Of a stretch of DNA of 64,000 bases, positions 52,605 to 63,917 are shown piece by piece. Each line of letters starts with the position of its first letter. Within the stretch, counting starts at the first letter, position 1. The position numbers were made by a program, and so were the translations under genes. Under the pieces are notes generated by a model, which was not told where the DNA came from, searched no databases, and saw only the letters and a list, made by a program, of their open reading frames with translations. The stretch comes from an uncultured Paracoccaceae bacterium (GTDB taxonomy: Bacteria > Pseudomonadota > Alphaproteobacteria > Rhodobacterales > Rhodobacteraceae). Location: contig CALKXV010000031.1 of assembly GCA_938005545.1 (NCBI GenBank), positions 116,460 to 180,459 of the forward strand. The letters are read 5' to 3'.

Positions 52605-55600
52605 ATGGCAGACGGACAGAAACCACCCAAGTTTCCACCAAGCGAGATCAAGCGTCGTAAGTCGCGCGCGGGCCTTGGCACGATGTTTTCGCTTGTGGTT
52701 GCGTGCATTGTTTTCGGAGTTCTGGCGCTGTCGTTGTCGGGGCGCTCGGTTGCAGTGCCCGAGTTTCTGCGTGCCTCCATCGAAGACCGCGTGAATGCCG
52801 AAAATGACGGATCGCCCCTGGCGCTTGGTGCTATTCGCTTTGCGATTGGACGCAATGGCGTGCCGCAATTCTTGATGGATGACATTCAGATCGTTGATCC
52901 GGCAGGCGGCGGGGTGGCGCACTTGAATAGCCTCAGCGCGGAACTGGCGCTGGATCGATTGTTTAAGGGCGAAATAGCTGTATCGAACCTTGTTCTTTCA
53001 GGCGCGCAAATCACGCTTCGGCGCACATCTGACGGAAGCTTCGCACTACGCTCCGATCAATCAACCGAAACGCCTGCGACGAGCCTGTCTGAGATTTTGG
53101 AAGGGATCGACCGCTTGCTCGCCAGCAGTGCGATGTCATCACTTTTGGATGTTTCCGCTACGGGTGTCGTCTTAACATTGGAAGATGCCCGTTCGGGACG
53201 CATATGGCAGGCGACAAATGCCACAGCCGTAGTTCGAAAGACAGATGAGGCATTGTCGGTGTCGATCACATCTGACGTATTCAATGGCACAGACAGCGTC
53301 GCGGAAATGCAGGTTTCGATATCGCGAAGCCGTGTGTCGGGCAATGTCACAATAGGGGCTCAAGTGGCCGACATGCCGGCTGCGGACATTGCATTGCAAT
53401 CGCCCGTGCTGGCTTGGCTTTCGGTTTTAGATGCGCCCCTGTCCGGGGCTGTGCGCGCGGAGTTGGGCGAGGCCGGCGCGTTGAAAAGCTTTGCGGGCAC
53501 GCTGGATATGTCGAAGGGGGCCCTAAAGCCTGCAAAAGATACGCCGCCGGTCGAATTCGAGTCAGCGCAAGCATACTTCAAGTTTTATCCAGTTCTTCAG
53601 CGGATCGACTTTTCGCACATTTCGTTCACCGGCACGGAAGGTGCATTAACAGCGACGGGGTATAGTTACCTCAGTGAACTGGATGGGCCATGGCCACGGG
53701 CCTTCCTGGGACAGTTTGAAGTCGAAAAACTGGAATACTCGGGAGGGGGTATTTTCCCGGCGCCTGTGTCATTCACTGATGTCCGCGCCGACCTACGATT
53801 GCGGCTTAATCCGTTCACGGTGGAAATTGCCCAGCTCGTCATTGATAACCATGGGAGCCCGGTGCGTGCCTCTGGCCGTGTTGAAGCTCGCGAGGGCAGT
53901 TGGATGGCAGCCATTGATGCGACAACAGAAAAGCTGAGCACTGACCGGGTGCTTGAACTTTGGCCCCTTGGCGTTTCGCCGGTTACGCGTGGTTGGCTGA
54001 CGAAAAACCTAAAAGAAGGCACCGTCCACCGCCCTTCAATGGCCGTGCGTTATGAGACGGGCGCGAAGCCCGACATTTCGCTCAGTTTCGAGTTTGACGG
54101 CGGACGGGCGAAGTTTCTGCCCGATATGCCCGAGCTGACCACATTGGCCGGGCGCGCGACGATGCTGGATCACCGCTTTATCTTGTCTATCGAAAAAGGT
54201 GGTGTCACCGCCAGCACCGGCGATTGGATTGATGCCAGTGGCTCGGTCTTTGAAGTCGAAGATGTCCGCCCGAAACCCGTATGGGCCAGAATAGCGGTTG
54301 CGGCCAAAGCGCCTTTGACGGCTGCACTTACGTTGCTGAACAATGCGCCTTTGCGGGTAATGGAACGCGCCGGTCGGCGCCCCGACCTGGCGGATGCAAC
54401 TGCCCAAGCGGATGCCATCGTACGTCTGCCGCTGGTTCCGGACATTCCCGATGACGATGTGACATATGAAGTACTGGCCCGCCTCAGCGATGTGGTTTCA
54501 GACCGTTTGGTCGAAGGGCGCGTGCTGTCGTCGCCAGAGCTTATCGTCCGCGCAAACCAAGATGGCATTTCCGCAGACGGAAACCTTCGTCTTGACGGTG
54601 TGCCTCTGTCTGCAAACTGGCGGCAATCTTTCGGCGAAGGCGCTGAAGACGGCGGTGTGGTGACCGGGCGCGTGACCATTTCGTCCGAAACTGTTGCAGC
54701 TTTCGATATAGATTTGCCGCGCGGATTGATCACCGGCAGCACATCTGCCGACTATGAACTCGCATTGCCCGTCGAAGGGGCCGCTGAACTGGAACTGACT
54801 TCGGAATTGACCGGTCTGGGGATGTCGGTGCCTTCAGTCAACTGGCAAAAAAGGCGCGGATCTTCGGGTGCCCTTGCGGCACGGGTTATCTTGAATGATG
54901 TGCCCGATGTTGAGAGGTTTTCGCTTGATGCCGCAGGGCTATCGGTTGACGGCACCTTGGATTTCTCCGCAAACGGGTTTCGAGGTGCAACTTTCAACAC
55001 GGTCAGGGTCGGTGATTGGTTTGACTCTTCTGTGACGCTAACGCCGGGTGCAAATGGTATCGATATTGGTGTCCGGGGCGGCGTATTTGATTTACGCAGC
55101 TTTGAAAGCGGCGATGGTTCCGGTGGATCAAGGAGCAGCGACGCAGGCACGATTGATCTGAACCTAGACCGTCTTGTCGTGACCGGCGGCATTGTTCTTA
55201 GACCAATCCAAGGGCAATTGCGCCAGCGTGCAGGCGGCCTGGAAGGCGAATTTCAGGCGCGCGTGAATGGGGGAACGCCAATTCAAGGGCGATTGACGCC
55301 TGCCAATGGGGGGACGGCGGTTCGGATCACATCGGGCGATGCCGCCGGCGTGATCCGCGACGCGGGTCTCACCCCAAACGGGCAATTCGGCAACCTTGAT
55401 CTGGTGTTGACCCCAGTTGTCGGGGCGGCTGCCGGTACCTATGACGGGCAATTTCTGATCGAAGATATACGCCTTCGCAAAGCGCCGTTGATGGCGGATC
55501 TTCTGGATGCAATCAGTGTTGTGGGGTTGATTGACCAACTTGACGGGCCGGGCATCAAGTTCTCAAATATCGATGGGCGGTTTCGCTTGACGCCGCGCCG

Positions 55601-55886
55601 GTTGCAAGTGCTTGAAGCCGCTGCCGTCGGGCCATCAATCGGGATTTCCGCCGATGGCAACTATGATCTTGTGCGCAAGAAGCTTGATATCCGCGGTGTT
55701 ATTTCCCCGGTTTATTTTCTGAATGGCATCGGGTCGATCTTCACGCGGCGGGGCGAAGGTTTGTTTGGCTTCAATTACCGGGTTACGGGCGGAACGGATA
55801 ATCCGAAAATTGGCGTAAACCCGCTTTCGATTTTGACGCCCGGCATGTTCCGACGCATGTTCCGCGCAAACCCACCCGAAGGTTAA
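52605..55886 (+). CDS. AsmA/YhdP-like envelope protein (DUF3971)
   Basis: Large protein (about 1093 aa) with one N-terminal membrane helix (TMFSLVVACIVFGVLALSL, about residues 25-45) and a long periplasmic beta-rich region. It ends in an AsmA-C type domain (APLMADLLDAISVVGLID; RRLQVLEAAAVGPSIGISADG; VIRDAGLTPNGQFGNLDL). Such proteins are thought to bridge inner and outer membranes and move phospholipids. The ATG at 52605 is preceded by GAGGACGAAG; the ATG at 52593 is an alternative. It reads divergently from bcp and continues to queA after 9 bases. Confidence 0.85.
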   Translation: MADGQKPPKFPPSEIKRRKSRAGLGTMFSLVVACIVFGVLALSLSGRSVAVPEFLRASIEDRVNAENDGSPLALGAIRFAIGRNGVPQFLMDDIQIVDPAGGGVAHLNSLSAELALDRLFKGEIAVSNLVLSGAQITLRRTSDGSFALRSDQSTETPATSLSEILEGIDRLLASSAMSSLLDVSATGVVLTLEDARSGRIWQATNATAVVRKTDEALSVSITSDVFNGTDSVAEMQVSISRSRVSGNVTIGAQVADMPAADIALQSPVLAWLSVLDAPLSGAVRAELGEAGALKSFAGTLDMSKGALKPAKDTPPVEFESAQAYFKFYPVLQRIDFSHISFTGTEGALTATGYSYLSELDGPWPRAFLGQFEVEKLEYSGGGIFPAPVSFTDVRADLRLRLNPFTVEIAQLVIDNHGSPVRASGRVEAREGSWMAAIDATTEKLSTDRVLELWPLGVSPVTRGWLTKNLKEGTVHRPSMAVRYETGAKPDISLSFEFDGGRAKFLPDMPELTTLAGRATMLDHRFILSIEKGGVTASTGDWIDASGSVFEVEDVRPKPVWARIAVAAKAPLTAALTLLNNAPLRVMERAGRRPDLADATAQADAIVRLPLVPDIPDDDVTYEVLARLSDVVSDRLVEGRVLSSPELIVRANQDGISADGNLRLDGVPLSANWRQSFGEGAEDGGVVTGRVTISSETVAAFDIDLPRGLITGSTSADYELALPVEGAAELELTSELTGLGMSVPSVNWQKRRGSSGALAARVILNDVPDVERFSLDAAGLSVDGTLDFSANGFRGATFNTVRVGDWFDSSVTLTPGANGIDIGVRGGVFDLRSFESGDGSGGSRSSDAGTIDLNLDRLVVTGGIVLRPIQGQLRQRAGGLEGEFQARVNGGTPIQGRLTPANGGTAVRITSGDAAGVIRDAGLTPNGQFGNLDLVLTPVVGAAAGTYDGQFLIEDIRLRKAPLMADLLDAISVVGLIDQLDGPGIKFSNIDGRFRLTPRRLQVLEAAAVGPSIGISADGNYDLVRKKLDIRGVISPVYFLNGIGSIFTRRGEGLFGFNYRVTGGTDNPKIGVNPLSILTPGMFRRMFRANPPEG

Positions 55887-55895
55887 CGAACAAAC

Positions 55896-56960
55896 ATGCG
55901 TCTGTCGGATTTTGATTTCGAACTGCCCGAGCGGTTGATAGCGACACGTCCTGCGCGGCCCCGGTCTTCGTCGCGGCTTTTGGTGGCGACGCCTTCATCC
56001 ATGCTGGATGCAACGGCTATCGACCTGCCAAGTTTTCTGCGTCGCGGTGACCGTTTGGTTCTGAACGATACCAAGGTGATCCCAGCCAGATTGTTCGGAC
56101 GGCGGCATCGTTTCGGCGAAGCCGGTGCAACCGAAGCCCGCGTCGAGGCCACCCTGCTGGAACCTCGGGCCGATGGCACGTGGCGCACGTTGTTGAAGCC
56201 ATTGAAGAAAGTGCGAGACGGCGAAGAGGTGGTTTTTTCGCCTGAACTTTCAGCAAGGGTCGAAGGCCGAGCCGATGGCGCGGCGCATCTGCGGTTTAAT
56301 CTTTCGGGCGACGATTTTGACCAAGCCTTGGCTGACGCCGGTGCCATGCCATTGCCGCCTTACATCGAAGGAAAACGCCCCGCTGATGCCCGCGATCACG
56401 AAGATTATCAAACCATCTGGGCCCGCCAAAGTGGCGCGGTGGCCGCCCCCACTGCATCGCTTCACTTCGATGACGCACTGATGGCGGCGTTGAATACCGC
56501 AGGGATTGATCGCAGTTTTGTCACCTTGCACGTTGGCGCAGGTACGTTTCTTCCGGTAAAAACAGACGACGTGTCAGACCACAAAATGCATGCCGAACGG
56601 GGCGAGATCACCGCCGCCGCCGCCGCAGACATCAACGCGACCCGGAATGCAGGCGGCCGCATCGTACCTGTTGGCACCACCGCAATGCGGCTGATCGAAA
56701 CGGCGAGTGAAACAGGAACTTTGACTGCTTGGTCTGGATCAACGGATATATTCATCACGCCTGGCTATCAGTTTCGTATGGCTGATGCGCTGATGACGAA
56801 CTTCCATTTGCCTAAATCCACTTTGATGATGCTGGTTTCGGCGTTCCTTGGAACGGACCGCATTCGCGCGGTTTATGATCACGCTATCCAAAACGACTAT
56901 CGCTTTTTTTCCTATGGCGATGCATCGCTGCTTCTACCGGAAAAATCGTCGGGGGAATAA
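55896..56960 (+). CDS. queA: S-adenosylmethionine:tRNA ribosyltransferase-isomerase
   Basis: Transfers the ribosyl part of S-adenosylmethionine to 7-aminomethyl-7-deazaguanine in tRNA, giving epoxyqueuosine (354 aa). Signature parts: [65 protein letters not shown] and [19 protein letters not shown] (in pieces). It follows the AsmA-like gene by 9 bases. Confidence 0.96.
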   Translation: MRLSDFDFELPERLIATRPARPRSSSRLLVATPSSMLDATAIDLPSFLRRGDRLVLNDTKVIPARLFGRRHRFGEAGATEARVEATLLEPRADGTWRTLLKPLKKVRDGEEVVFSPELSARVEGRADGAAHLRFNLSGDDFDQALADAGAMPLPPYIEGKRPADARDHEDYQTIWARQSGAVAAPTASLHFDDALMAALNTAGIDRSFVTLHVGAGTFLPVKTDDVSDHKMHAERGEITAAAAADINATRNAGGRIVPVGTTAMRLIETASETGTLTAWSGSTDIFITPGYQFRMADALMTNFHLPKSTLMMLVSAFLGTDRIRAVYDHAIQNDYRFFSYGDASLLLPEKSSGE

Positions 56961-57041
56961 TTCCGACATCGCTCAGGTCGCAGATGAACCTACGCCAAAC
57001 TGGCGTTTGCGATATCCGTGTGAAAAGTGAGGAGCACGCTG

Positions 57042-58322
57042 ATGTTGCGGGTCATTGCGAGCACATGGGCGCTGATGCTTGGAATGTTTCTTTTGATGGT
57101 CGGAAATGGCCTTCAGGGGTCGTTGATCGGCATTCGCGGCGCGATTGAGGAATTCTCAACTGGCGAATTGTCCCTTATCACATCGGCCTATTTCGTGGGT
57201 TTTCTGTTTGGGTCACGCACAGCACCCGAACTGATCCGCCGGGTCGGGCACGTCCGGGTATTTGCGGCCCTTGGGTCTTTCATTTCGGCAATCTTGATCC
57301 TTTATCCGACGGTCGCCGAACCCTGGGCCTGGATTCTGTTGCGGGTGGCCTTCGGATTTTCGTTCTCTGGTGTCTATGTGACCGCCGAAAGCTGGTTGAA
57401 CAATACGTCTACCAATGAGAACCGGGGCAAAACACTATCACTTTACATGATCGTTCAGATGAGCGGGATTATGGCAAGCCAGCTGCTTTTGAACGTTGGC
57501 GATCCAAGCGGTTTCATCTTGTTTGTGATCCCGTCGGTGCTGGTGTCCTTGTCGTTCGCGCCAATCCTTTTGGCCGCGACCACCACGCCAACGTTTGAAT
57601 CTACGAAACCCATGAAACTGCGCGAAATCTATGAATTGTCGCCTTTGGGCGTGGTCGGCATGTTTCTTTTGGGCCTGATCTTTGCAGCGCAATTCGGCAT
57701 GGCGTCGGTCTATGCCACCGAAGCAGGTTTTAGCATCAGCCAGATCGGCCTTTTCGTCTCGACGATCTTTTTTGGTGGATTGGTGATGCAGGTGCCCATT
57801 GGTTGGAGCTCGGACCGAATGGATCGAAGGCTGTTGATCTTAGTGGCCGCTATTGGCGGCACAATGGCGGGGGCTCTTGGCTGGTTCGCGGGCGACAACT
57901 TTTCGATTATCTTGATCGCGGCCTTTTTCATGGGTGGCTTCTCAAATCCGCTTTATGCGCTTTTGATTGCCTATTCCAACGACTACCTCGAAGTTGAAAA
58001 CATGGCGGCGGCATCGGGCGGATTGTTGTTTATCAATGGCATGGGTGCAATTGCAGGCCCGATTGTTGCGGGTTGGGCCATGACAAATCTGGGGCCCGGA
58101 GGGTGGTGGGGCTTTATGATGGTCGTCATGTTGGTGATGTCAGCTTACATCGCGTTCCGCATCACGCAGCGTCAATCCGTTTATGCAGAAGAATCCGACT
58201 ATGACGCAGTGGCCTATGCACCGGTTTTGCCGATGGGTACGGCTGTTGCGGTGGAAGCCGCACAGGAATTTTATGCCGAAAATGTCGAAGCTGACGAAGA
58301 AGTTGATGGTGAGGGTCGATAA
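57042..58322 (+). CDS. MFS transporter (YcaD/UMF2-like)
   Basis: 426 aa, 12 membrane segments. ITSAYFVGFLFGSRTAPELIRRVGHVRVF (in two stretches) and the central loop SSDRMDRRLLI are MFS signatures. The family resembles YcaD-type transporters of unknown substrate. The acidic C-terminal tail (FYAENVEADEEVDGE) is unusual. The ATG at 57042 has GGAG 8 bases upstream; the frame upstream to 57027 is not needed. Confidence 0.85.
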   Translation: MLRVIASTWALMLGMFLLMVGNGLQGSLIGIRGAIEEFSTGELSLITSAYFVGFLFGSRTAPELIRRVGHVRVFAALGSFISAILILYPTVAEPWAWILLRVAFGFSFSGVYVTAESWLNNTSTNENRGKTLSLYMIVQMSGIMASQLLLNVGDPSGFILFVIPSVLVSLSFAPILLAATTTPTFESTKPMKLREIYELSPLGVVGMFLLGLIFAAQFGMASVYATEAGFSISQIGLFVSTIFFGGLVMQVPIGWSSDRMDRRLLILVAAIGGTMAGALGWFAGDNFSIILIAAFFMGGFSNPLYALLIAYSNDYLEVENMAAASGGLLFINGMGAIAGPIVAGWAMTNLGPGGWWGFMMVVMLVMSAYIAFRITQRQSVYAEESDYDAVAYAPVLPMGTAVAVEAAQEFYAENVEADEEVDGEGR

Positions 58323-58401
58323 TCACTTGATCGAACGAAAAGAACTTGTAACGCTAAAGCTACCCTGGGATTTTTAGGTTGATAGAGATTGGTGGTAAAT
58401 T

Positions 58402-58986
58402 ATGGCAAGCCCAGAAGAAATCCTCTCCTTTTGGTTAGATGAAACCGGACCGACTGGTTGGTATTCCGGCGGCGCGGAAATGGATCAGACGATCCGTGAG
58501 CGTTTTCAAGATGATTACAATCGGGCTTGTAGTGGCTCATTGTCGTTGTGGTTGACTTATGCGTCAGGAGTACTGGCCTATATTCTGCTCACTGATCAGT
58601 TTTCCCGAAGTATGTTCCGCGATACGGCACAGGCATTTGCAACCGATAAACTTGCAAAAGCAGCCGCCAAAGCTGCTATTGCCAAAGGCTGGGATATGAA
58701 GATCGACGAACCTGCGCGGCAGTTTTTCTATATGCCACTCGTGCACTCCGAATGTCTTTCTGATCAGGACCGGGCCGTGCGGCTCTTTATGACGCGAATG
58801 CCCGAGACCGGCGCATCCAACCTTTTGCACGCCCGCGCACATCGTGAAATCATTCGACGTTTCGGTCGGTTTTCGACGCGGAACGCGGCACTGGGCAGAA
58901 TCAGTAGCGATGCCGAGCAAGCCTATCTGGACCAAGGCGGCTATGGAGCAATCGTGAACGAGCTTCAGGTATTGCAAGCCGCTTAA
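58402..58986 (+). CDS. DUF924 family protein
   Basis: 194 aa, DUF924, a helical protein with TPR-like fold. Family marks are SPEEILSFWLDE near the N-terminus, AYILLTDQFSRSMFR (usually LLLDQFPRN) and FFYMPLVHSE (usually FxxLPLxHSE). No function is established. Cytoplasmic. The following 289 bases (58987-59275) hold a weak hairpin and no gene. Confidence 0.88.
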   Translation: MASPEEILSFWLDETGPTGWYSGGAEMDQTIRERFQDDYNRACSGSLSLWLTYASGVLAYILLTDQFSRSMFRDTAQAFATDKLAKAAAKAAIAKGWDMKIDEPARQFFYMPLVHSECLSDQDRAVRLFMTRMPETGASNLLHARAHREIIRRFGRFSTRNAALGRISSDAEQAYLDQGGYGAIVNELQVLQAA

Positions 58987-59001
58987 AGGTTTGAAATCCA
59001 G

Positions 59002-59033
59002 CCAGGCAGATCAACTGTTTTCGGTCTGCTTGG
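59002..59033. terminator. Possible hairpin after the DUF924 gene
   Basis: Nine-base stem with one G-T wobble (CCAGGCAGA / TCTGCTTGG) and a 14-base loop, 16 bases after the stop. There is no T run, so the role is uncertain. Confidence 0.3.
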
Positions 59034-59275
59034 CGCGTATTACCCATTGTTACCTGCTCCGGTGGGCAGGTTATCGCGCGGAACGCGCAGCTGTGTAACG
59101 CCTTCGTTTGCGCAGCGGTACACCCGATCCTTTCCTTCCTAAAGAATTCAATATCCCTTTGAATGCAGGCTAAAGCATACCCGTTATGCCGTGAATGTGC
59201 GATTTGAGCAGGTGACAATTCAGTCGTCCTGTGTCAATTGGTTTAGCGTTAAGCAAATTCAGGAGCTGAGGCAAA

Positions 59276-60673
59276 ATGGCCGGAAAATCCTTTGATGTCG
59301 TTGTGATTGGTGCAGGCCCTGGGGGTTATGTTGCAGCCATTCGATCCAGCCAATTGGGCTTGAAAGTTGCAATCGTCGAGCGCGAACATATGGGCGGGAT
59401 TTGCCTGAACTGGGGCTGTATGCCGACGAAAGCGATGTTGCGGTCTTCCGAAGTGTTCCACCTGATGCACCGCGCAAAGGAATTTGGTCTGAAAGCCGAA
59501 AACATTGATTACGATCTGGACGCGGTTGTGAAACGATCGCGCGGGGTGGCGAAACAGCTAAACAGCGGTGTCGGGCATCTGATGAAGAAAAACAAAGTGG
59601 ACGTCTTTATGGGCGAAGCAACATTGCCCGGGAAAGGCAAGGTGTCGGTCAAAGGCGAAAAAGGCACCGAGGAATTGACCGCCAAATCGATCATTTTGGC
59701 GACCGGTGCGCGGGCCCGCGAATTGCCGGGCCTTGAAGCAGACGACAAGCAGGTATGGGCCTATAAGGCCGCGCTGACGCCGCCCCATATGCCAAAGGAA
59801 CTTCTGGTCATTGGATCAGGTGCAATCGGCATCGAATTCGCTAGTTTTTACAACGCGCTTGGCGCTGATACCACCGTCGTCGAAGTGATGGACCGTGTTT
59901 TGCCCGTTGAAGACGAAGAGGTTTCGGCGTTTGCGAAAAAAGCGTTCGAAAAACAAGGCATGAAGATTTTGCAAAAAGCGATGGTCAAGCAGTTAGACCG
60001 CGCCAAAGGCAAAGTCACCGCGCACATCGAAATGGGCGGTAAAGTTGAAAAGCACGACTTCGACACTGTTATTTCCGCGGTTGGCATCGTTGGCAATGTC
60101 GAAGGTCTGGGGCTGGAAGCTTTGGGCGTGAAAATCGACCGAACCCATGTTGTTACGGACGAATATTGCCGCACCGGCGTTGATGGGCTGTATGCCATCG
60201 GTGATATCGCGGGCGCGCCATGGCTGGCACACAAGGCATCGCACGAGGGTGTCATGGTCGCCGAAATGATCGCCGGTAAGAACAAGGTTCATCCAGTAAA
60301 GCCCGAAAGCATCGCTGGCTGTACCTATTGCCATCCACAGGTCGCCAGTGTCGGGTACACCGAAGCCAAGGCCAAAGAGCTGGGCTATAAGGTCAAAGTC
60401 GGGCGTTTCCCATTCATCGGCAACGGCAAGGCGATTGCCTTAGGCGAACCCGAAGGTTTTGTGAAAACGGTTTTTGACGAGAAAACTGGCGAGTTACTGG
60501 GTGCACATATGATCGGTGCGGAAGTGACCGAGTTGATCCAAGGCTATGTGGTTGGGCGACAGTTGGAAACGACCGAGGAAGACTTGATAAACACGGTTTT
60601 CCCGCATCCCACTTTATCAGAAATGATGCACGAAAGCGTGCTGGATGCATATGACCGCGTGATCCACTTTTAG
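59276..60673 (+). CDS. lpdA: Dihydrolipoyl dehydrogenase (E3)
   Basis: FAD flavoprotein (465 aa) that reoxidises dihydrolipoamide in 2-oxoacid dehydrogenase complexes or the glycine cleavage system. FAD-binding GAGPGGYVAAIRSSQLG (about residues 12-28), redox pair GGICLNWGCMPTKAML, NAD-binding VIGSGAIGIEFASFY and the catalytic His-Glu segment FPHPTLSEMMHES are all present. AGGAG and GAGG lie before the ATG. No pdh or sucAB genes are adjacent in the window, so the complex it serves cannot be read. Confidence 0.95.
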   Translation: MAGKSFDVVVIGAGPGGYVAAIRSSQLGLKVAIVEREHMGGICLNWGCMPTKAMLRSSEVFHLMHRAKEFGLKAENIDYDLDAVVKRSRGVAKQLNSGVGHLMKKNKVDVFMGEATLPGKGKVSVKGEKGTEELTAKSIILATGARARELPGLEADDKQVWAYKAALTPPHMPKELLVIGSGAIGIEFASFYNALGADTTVVEVMDRVLPVEDEEVSAFAKKAFEKQGMKILQKAMVKQLDRAKGKVTAHIEMGGKVEKHDFDTVISAVGIVGNVEGLGLEALGVKIDRTHVVTDEYCRTGVDGLYAIGDIAGAPWLAHKASHEGVMVAEMIAGKNKVHPVKPESIAGCTYCHPQVASVGYTEAKAKELGYKVKVGRFPFIGNGKAIALGEPEGFVKTVFDEKTGELLGAHMIGAEVTELIQGYVVGRQLETTEEDLINTVFPHPTLSEMMHESVLDAYDRVIHF

Positions 60674-60784
60674 GGATTGGTGGGCGCGAAAGCGGCACTG
60701 CTTCTCTAGCCTACCGGCGGGCTTTTCCAAAAGGACAAACGCCAAAATAGCGTGTTGATCAGGCGCGGTTTCTTCCCTCGCAGG

Positions 60785-60793
60785 TTATCCACA
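60785..60793 (+). promoter_or_regulatory. Perfect DnaA-box sequence upstream of uvrA
   Basis: TTATCCACA, an exact match to the DnaA-box consensus, about 120 bases before the uvrA start. It may be chance. Confidence 0.25.
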
Positions 60794-60828
60794 GGAAATT
60801 CACGAAATCCGCGTGACCATGCCTGGAT

Positions 60829-60843
60829 GTTCTGGTAATGTTC
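60829..60843 (+). promoter_or_regulatory. LexA (SOS) box of uvrA
   Basis: GTTC-N7-GTTC, the direct-repeat LexA box of alphaproteobacteria, about 70 bases upstream of the uvrA start codon. Both half sites are exact. It indicates DNA-damage induction. Confidence 0.82.
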
Positions 60844-60911
60844 TATTAACGCCATTGAGTTCGCCGAAAGCTTCGCTATCTCTTTGGTTCGCGTTCTGTC
60901 GAGAGGGTGCC

Positions 60912-63773
60912 ATGGCCGAGCAGAAGAATATCGAAGTGCGCGGTGCGCGCGAACACAACCTGAAAAACATCGACGTTGATATCCCGCGCAACCAGCTGGT
61001 GGTGATCACCGGGCTGTCCGGGTCCGGCAAATCGTCGCTCGCCTTTGATACGATCTATGCCGAAGGCCAGCGGCGCTATGTGGAAAGCCTGTCGGCCTAT
61101 GCACGACAGTTTCTGGACATGATGGAAAAGCCGGATGTGGATCACATCACCGGTCTGTCGCCCGCAATTTCAATTGAACAAAAAACCACCTCAAAGAACC
61201 CGCGGTCAACTGTCGGCACGGTGACCGAGATTTATGACTATATGCGTTTGCTGTTTGCCCGCGCGGGCACGCCGTTTTCGCCCGCAACCGGTTTGCCGAT
61301 TGAGGCGCAGCAAGTTCAGGACATGGTCGATCGGGTGATGGCACTCGAGGAGGGCACACGCGCCTATTTGCTGGCCCCCATCGTGCGGGATCGAAAAGGC
61401 GAGTACCGGAAAGAGTTTCTGGAACTTCGCAAACAAGGGTTTCAGCGTGTGAAGGTCGACGGCGACTTTTACGAGTTGGACGATCCGCCGAAGCTGGACA
61501 AGAAATTTCGCCACGACATCGACGTGGTCGTCGACCGTTTGGTTGTGAAGGACGATCTGGCGACCCGGCTGGCAGATTCGTTCCGCACCGCCTTGGATCT
61601 GGCCGACGGGATCGCGATTTTAGAAACTGCTCCGAAGGACGGCGACCCCGAGCGTCTGACGTTTTCGGAAAACTTTGCCTGTCCTGTTTCGGGGTTCACC
61701 ATCCCCGAGATTGAACCCCGTTTGTTTTCGTTCAACGCGCCGTTCGGAGCCTGCCCGGAATGCGACGGTTTGGGTGTCGAGCTGTTCTTTGACGAACGCC
61801 TCGTGGTGCCGGACCAAAACTTGAAAGTTTATGACGGGGCCTTGGCGCCTTGGCGGAAGGGCAAGAGCCCGTACTTCAAACAGACGATTGAGGCGATTGC
61901 CAAACACTACGAATTCGATGCGAACACCAAATGGAAAGACCTTGATGCCCATGTGCAGCAGGTTTTCCTCTATGGTTCGGGCAAAGAAGAGATTTCGTTC
62001 CGCTATGACGAAGGTGGACGCGTCTACCAAGTGTCGCGGCCCTTCGAAGGCGTCATTCCGAACATGGAACGGCGTTATCGCGAAACGGATTCCAACTGGA
62101 TTCGCGAGGAATTTGAGCGCTATCAGAACAACCGCCCTTGCGGTGTTTGCGACGGATTTCGTTTGCGTCCCGAAGCTTTGGCGGTGAAAATCGGCGGGCT
62201 TCATGCAGGTGAAGTGGTGCAGATGTCGATCAGCCAGTCTTTGGCCTGGGTTGAGGCGGCGCCGAAAAATCTGACGAAACAGAAGAACGAAATCGCGCGC
62301 GCGATCTTAAAGGAAATTCGCGAACGTCTTGGCTTCTTGAACAATGTCGGCTTGGAATATCTGACGTTATCAAGGAATTCTGGAACCCTGTCGGGCGGAG
62401 AATCTCAGCGTATTCGATTGGCGTCACAGATCGGCTCTGGCCTGACCGGTGTTCTCTATGTGCTGGACGAACCTTCGATTGGCCTGCATCAGCGGGACAA
62501 TGGCCGCTTGTTGCAGACGCTGAAGAACCTGCGCGATCAGGGAAATACGGTGATCGTGGTTGAACACGACGAAGAAGCGATCCGCGAGGCGGACTATGTT
62601 TTCGATATCGGCCCCGGTGCCGGAGTTCACGGTGGCGAAGTCGTGGCCAAAGGCACCACGGCACAGATCATCAAGAACAAGAAAAGTGTAACTGGTGACT
62701 ATCTGTCCGGGCGGCGCAAAATCGCGATCCCGGACGAAAGGCGCGCCGGGAAAAAAGGCAAATCGGTCAAGGTCGTGAAAGCCACTGGCAACAATCTAAA
62801 GAACGTCACGGCTGAATTCCCCTTGGGCAAGTTCGTCTGTGTGACGGGGGTTTCCGGCGGAGGTAAATCGACGCTGACGATTGAGACCTTGTTCAAAACC
62901 GCCTCGATGGCATTGAACGGCGCGCGCCAAACGCCAGCCCCTTGCGAGACGATCAAGGGCTTGGAACATTTGGATAAAGTCATCGACATCGACCAGCGCC
63001 CCATTGGTCGTACGCCACGTTCGAACCCTGCGACTTATACCGGGGCCTTCACGCCAATCCGCGATTGGTTCAGCGGTTTGCCGGAATCCAAGGCGCGCGG
63101 CTACAAGCCCGGTCGCTTCAGCTTCAACGTCAAAGGCGGGCGCTGCGAAGCCTGTCAGGGCGATGGTGTGATCAAGATCGAGATGCACTTTCTGCCCGAC
63201 GTCTATGTCACCTGCGAAACCTGCAAGGGCGCGCGGTATAATCGCGAGACGCTGGAGATCAAGTTCAAAGGCAAGTCGATTGCCGATGTTTTGGGCATGA
63301 CAGTCGAAGACGCGCAAGAATTTTTCAAGGCGGTGCCGTCGATCCGCGAAAAGATGGACGCGTTGATGCGGGTCGGCTTGGGTTACATCAAGGTCGGCCA
63401 ACAGGCGACAACGCTGTCGGGCGGCGAGGCTCAGCGGGTGAAACTCTCAAAAGAACTGTCGAAACGCGCGACGGGACGGACGCTTTACATTCTGGATGAA
63501 CCGACAACGGGGTTACATTTCGAGGACGTTCGGAAGCTTTTGGAAGTGCTGCACGAACTGGTCGATCAGGGCAATTCGGTGGTGGTGATCGAACACAACC
63601 TCGACGTCGTCAAAACCGCAGACCACATCATCGACATCGGCCCGGAAGGCGGCGACGGCGGCGGCGAGATCGTAGCGGCAGGCACGCCCGAAGACGTGGC
63701 CCGCGTCAGTGAAAGCCACACGGGTCGCTATCTGGCCGAGATGTTGGGTCTGGCGAAAGTGGCGGCGGAGTAG
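60912..63773 (+). CDS. uvrA: Excinuclease ABC subunit A
   Basis: DNA damage-recognition ATPase of nucleotide excision repair (953 aa). Two ABC modules: first Walker [13 protein letters not shown] (about residues 31-42), second [11 protein letters not shown], each with an LSGGE signature ([27 protein letters not shown]). The second zinc finger is complete (CEACQGDG...CETCKGAR); the first has CPVSG where CPxCG is usual. The ATG at 60912 has GAGAGGG upstream; the frame upstream to 60813 contains the LexA box and is not coding. Confidence 0.96.
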   Translation: MAEQKNIEVRGAREHNLKNIDVDIPRNQLVVITGLSGSGKSSLAFDTIYAEGQRRYVESLSAYARQFLDMMEKPDVDHITGLSPAISIEQKTTSKNPRSTVGTVTEIYDYMRLLFARAGTPFSPATGLPIEAQQVQDMVDRVMALEEGTRAYLLAPIVRDRKGEYRKEFLELRKQGFQRVKVDGDFYELDDPPKLDKKFRHDIDVVVDRLVVKDDLATRLADSFRTALDLADGIAILETAPKDGDPERLTFSENFACPVSGFTIPEIEPRLFSFNAPFGACPECDGLGVELFFDERLVVPDQNLKVYDGALAPWRKGKSPYFKQTIEAIAKHYEFDANTKWKDLDAHVQQVFLYGSGKEEISFRYDEGGRVYQVSRPFEGVIPNMERRYRETDSNWIREEFERYQNNRPCGVCDGFRLRPEALAVKIGGLHAGEVVQMSISQSLAWVEAAPKNLTKQKNEIARAILKEIRERLGFLNNVGLEYLTLSRNSGTLSGGESQRIRLASQIGSGLTGVLYVLDEPSIGLHQRDNGRLLQTLKNLRDQGNTVIVVEHDEEAIREADYVFDIGPGAGVHGGEVVAKGTTAQIIKNKKSVTGDYLSGRRKIAIPDERRAGKKGKSVKVVKATGNNLKNVTAEFPLGKFVCVTGVSGGGKSTLTIETLFKTASMALNGARQTPAPCETIKGLEHLDKVIDIDQRPIGRTPRSNPATYTGAFTPIRDWFSGLPESKARGYKPGRFSFNVKGGRCEACQGDGVIKIEMHFLPDVYVTCETCKGARYNRETLEIKFKGKSIADVLGMTVEDAQEFFKAVPSIREKMDALMRVGLGYIKVGQQATTLSGGEAQRVKLSKELSKRATGRTLYILDEPTTGLHFEDVRKLLEVLHELVDQGNSVVVIEHNLDVVKTADHIIDIGPEGGDGGGEIVAAGTPEDVARVSESHTGRYLAEMLGLAKVAAE

Positions 63774-63917
63774 GGTATTTTGTCCCATTTATGCAGGGGT
63801 GATGCTGTCGAGTTTTTGGAATTGTAGGTTTGAATGGCGGGTTCTGGGCTGATATTGTGGAAAAACTCGGCTTGTTTGGTGAGCTGATGAGATTGTTTTG
63901 AGCAACCTGCGTTGGCT

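Noticed and set aside
60912..63773. Missing cysteine in the first zinc finger of UvrA (CPVSG) as a functional defect
   Set aside because: I recall the same CPVSG variant in other alphaproteobacterial UvrA proteins, so it is probably a normal lineage feature.
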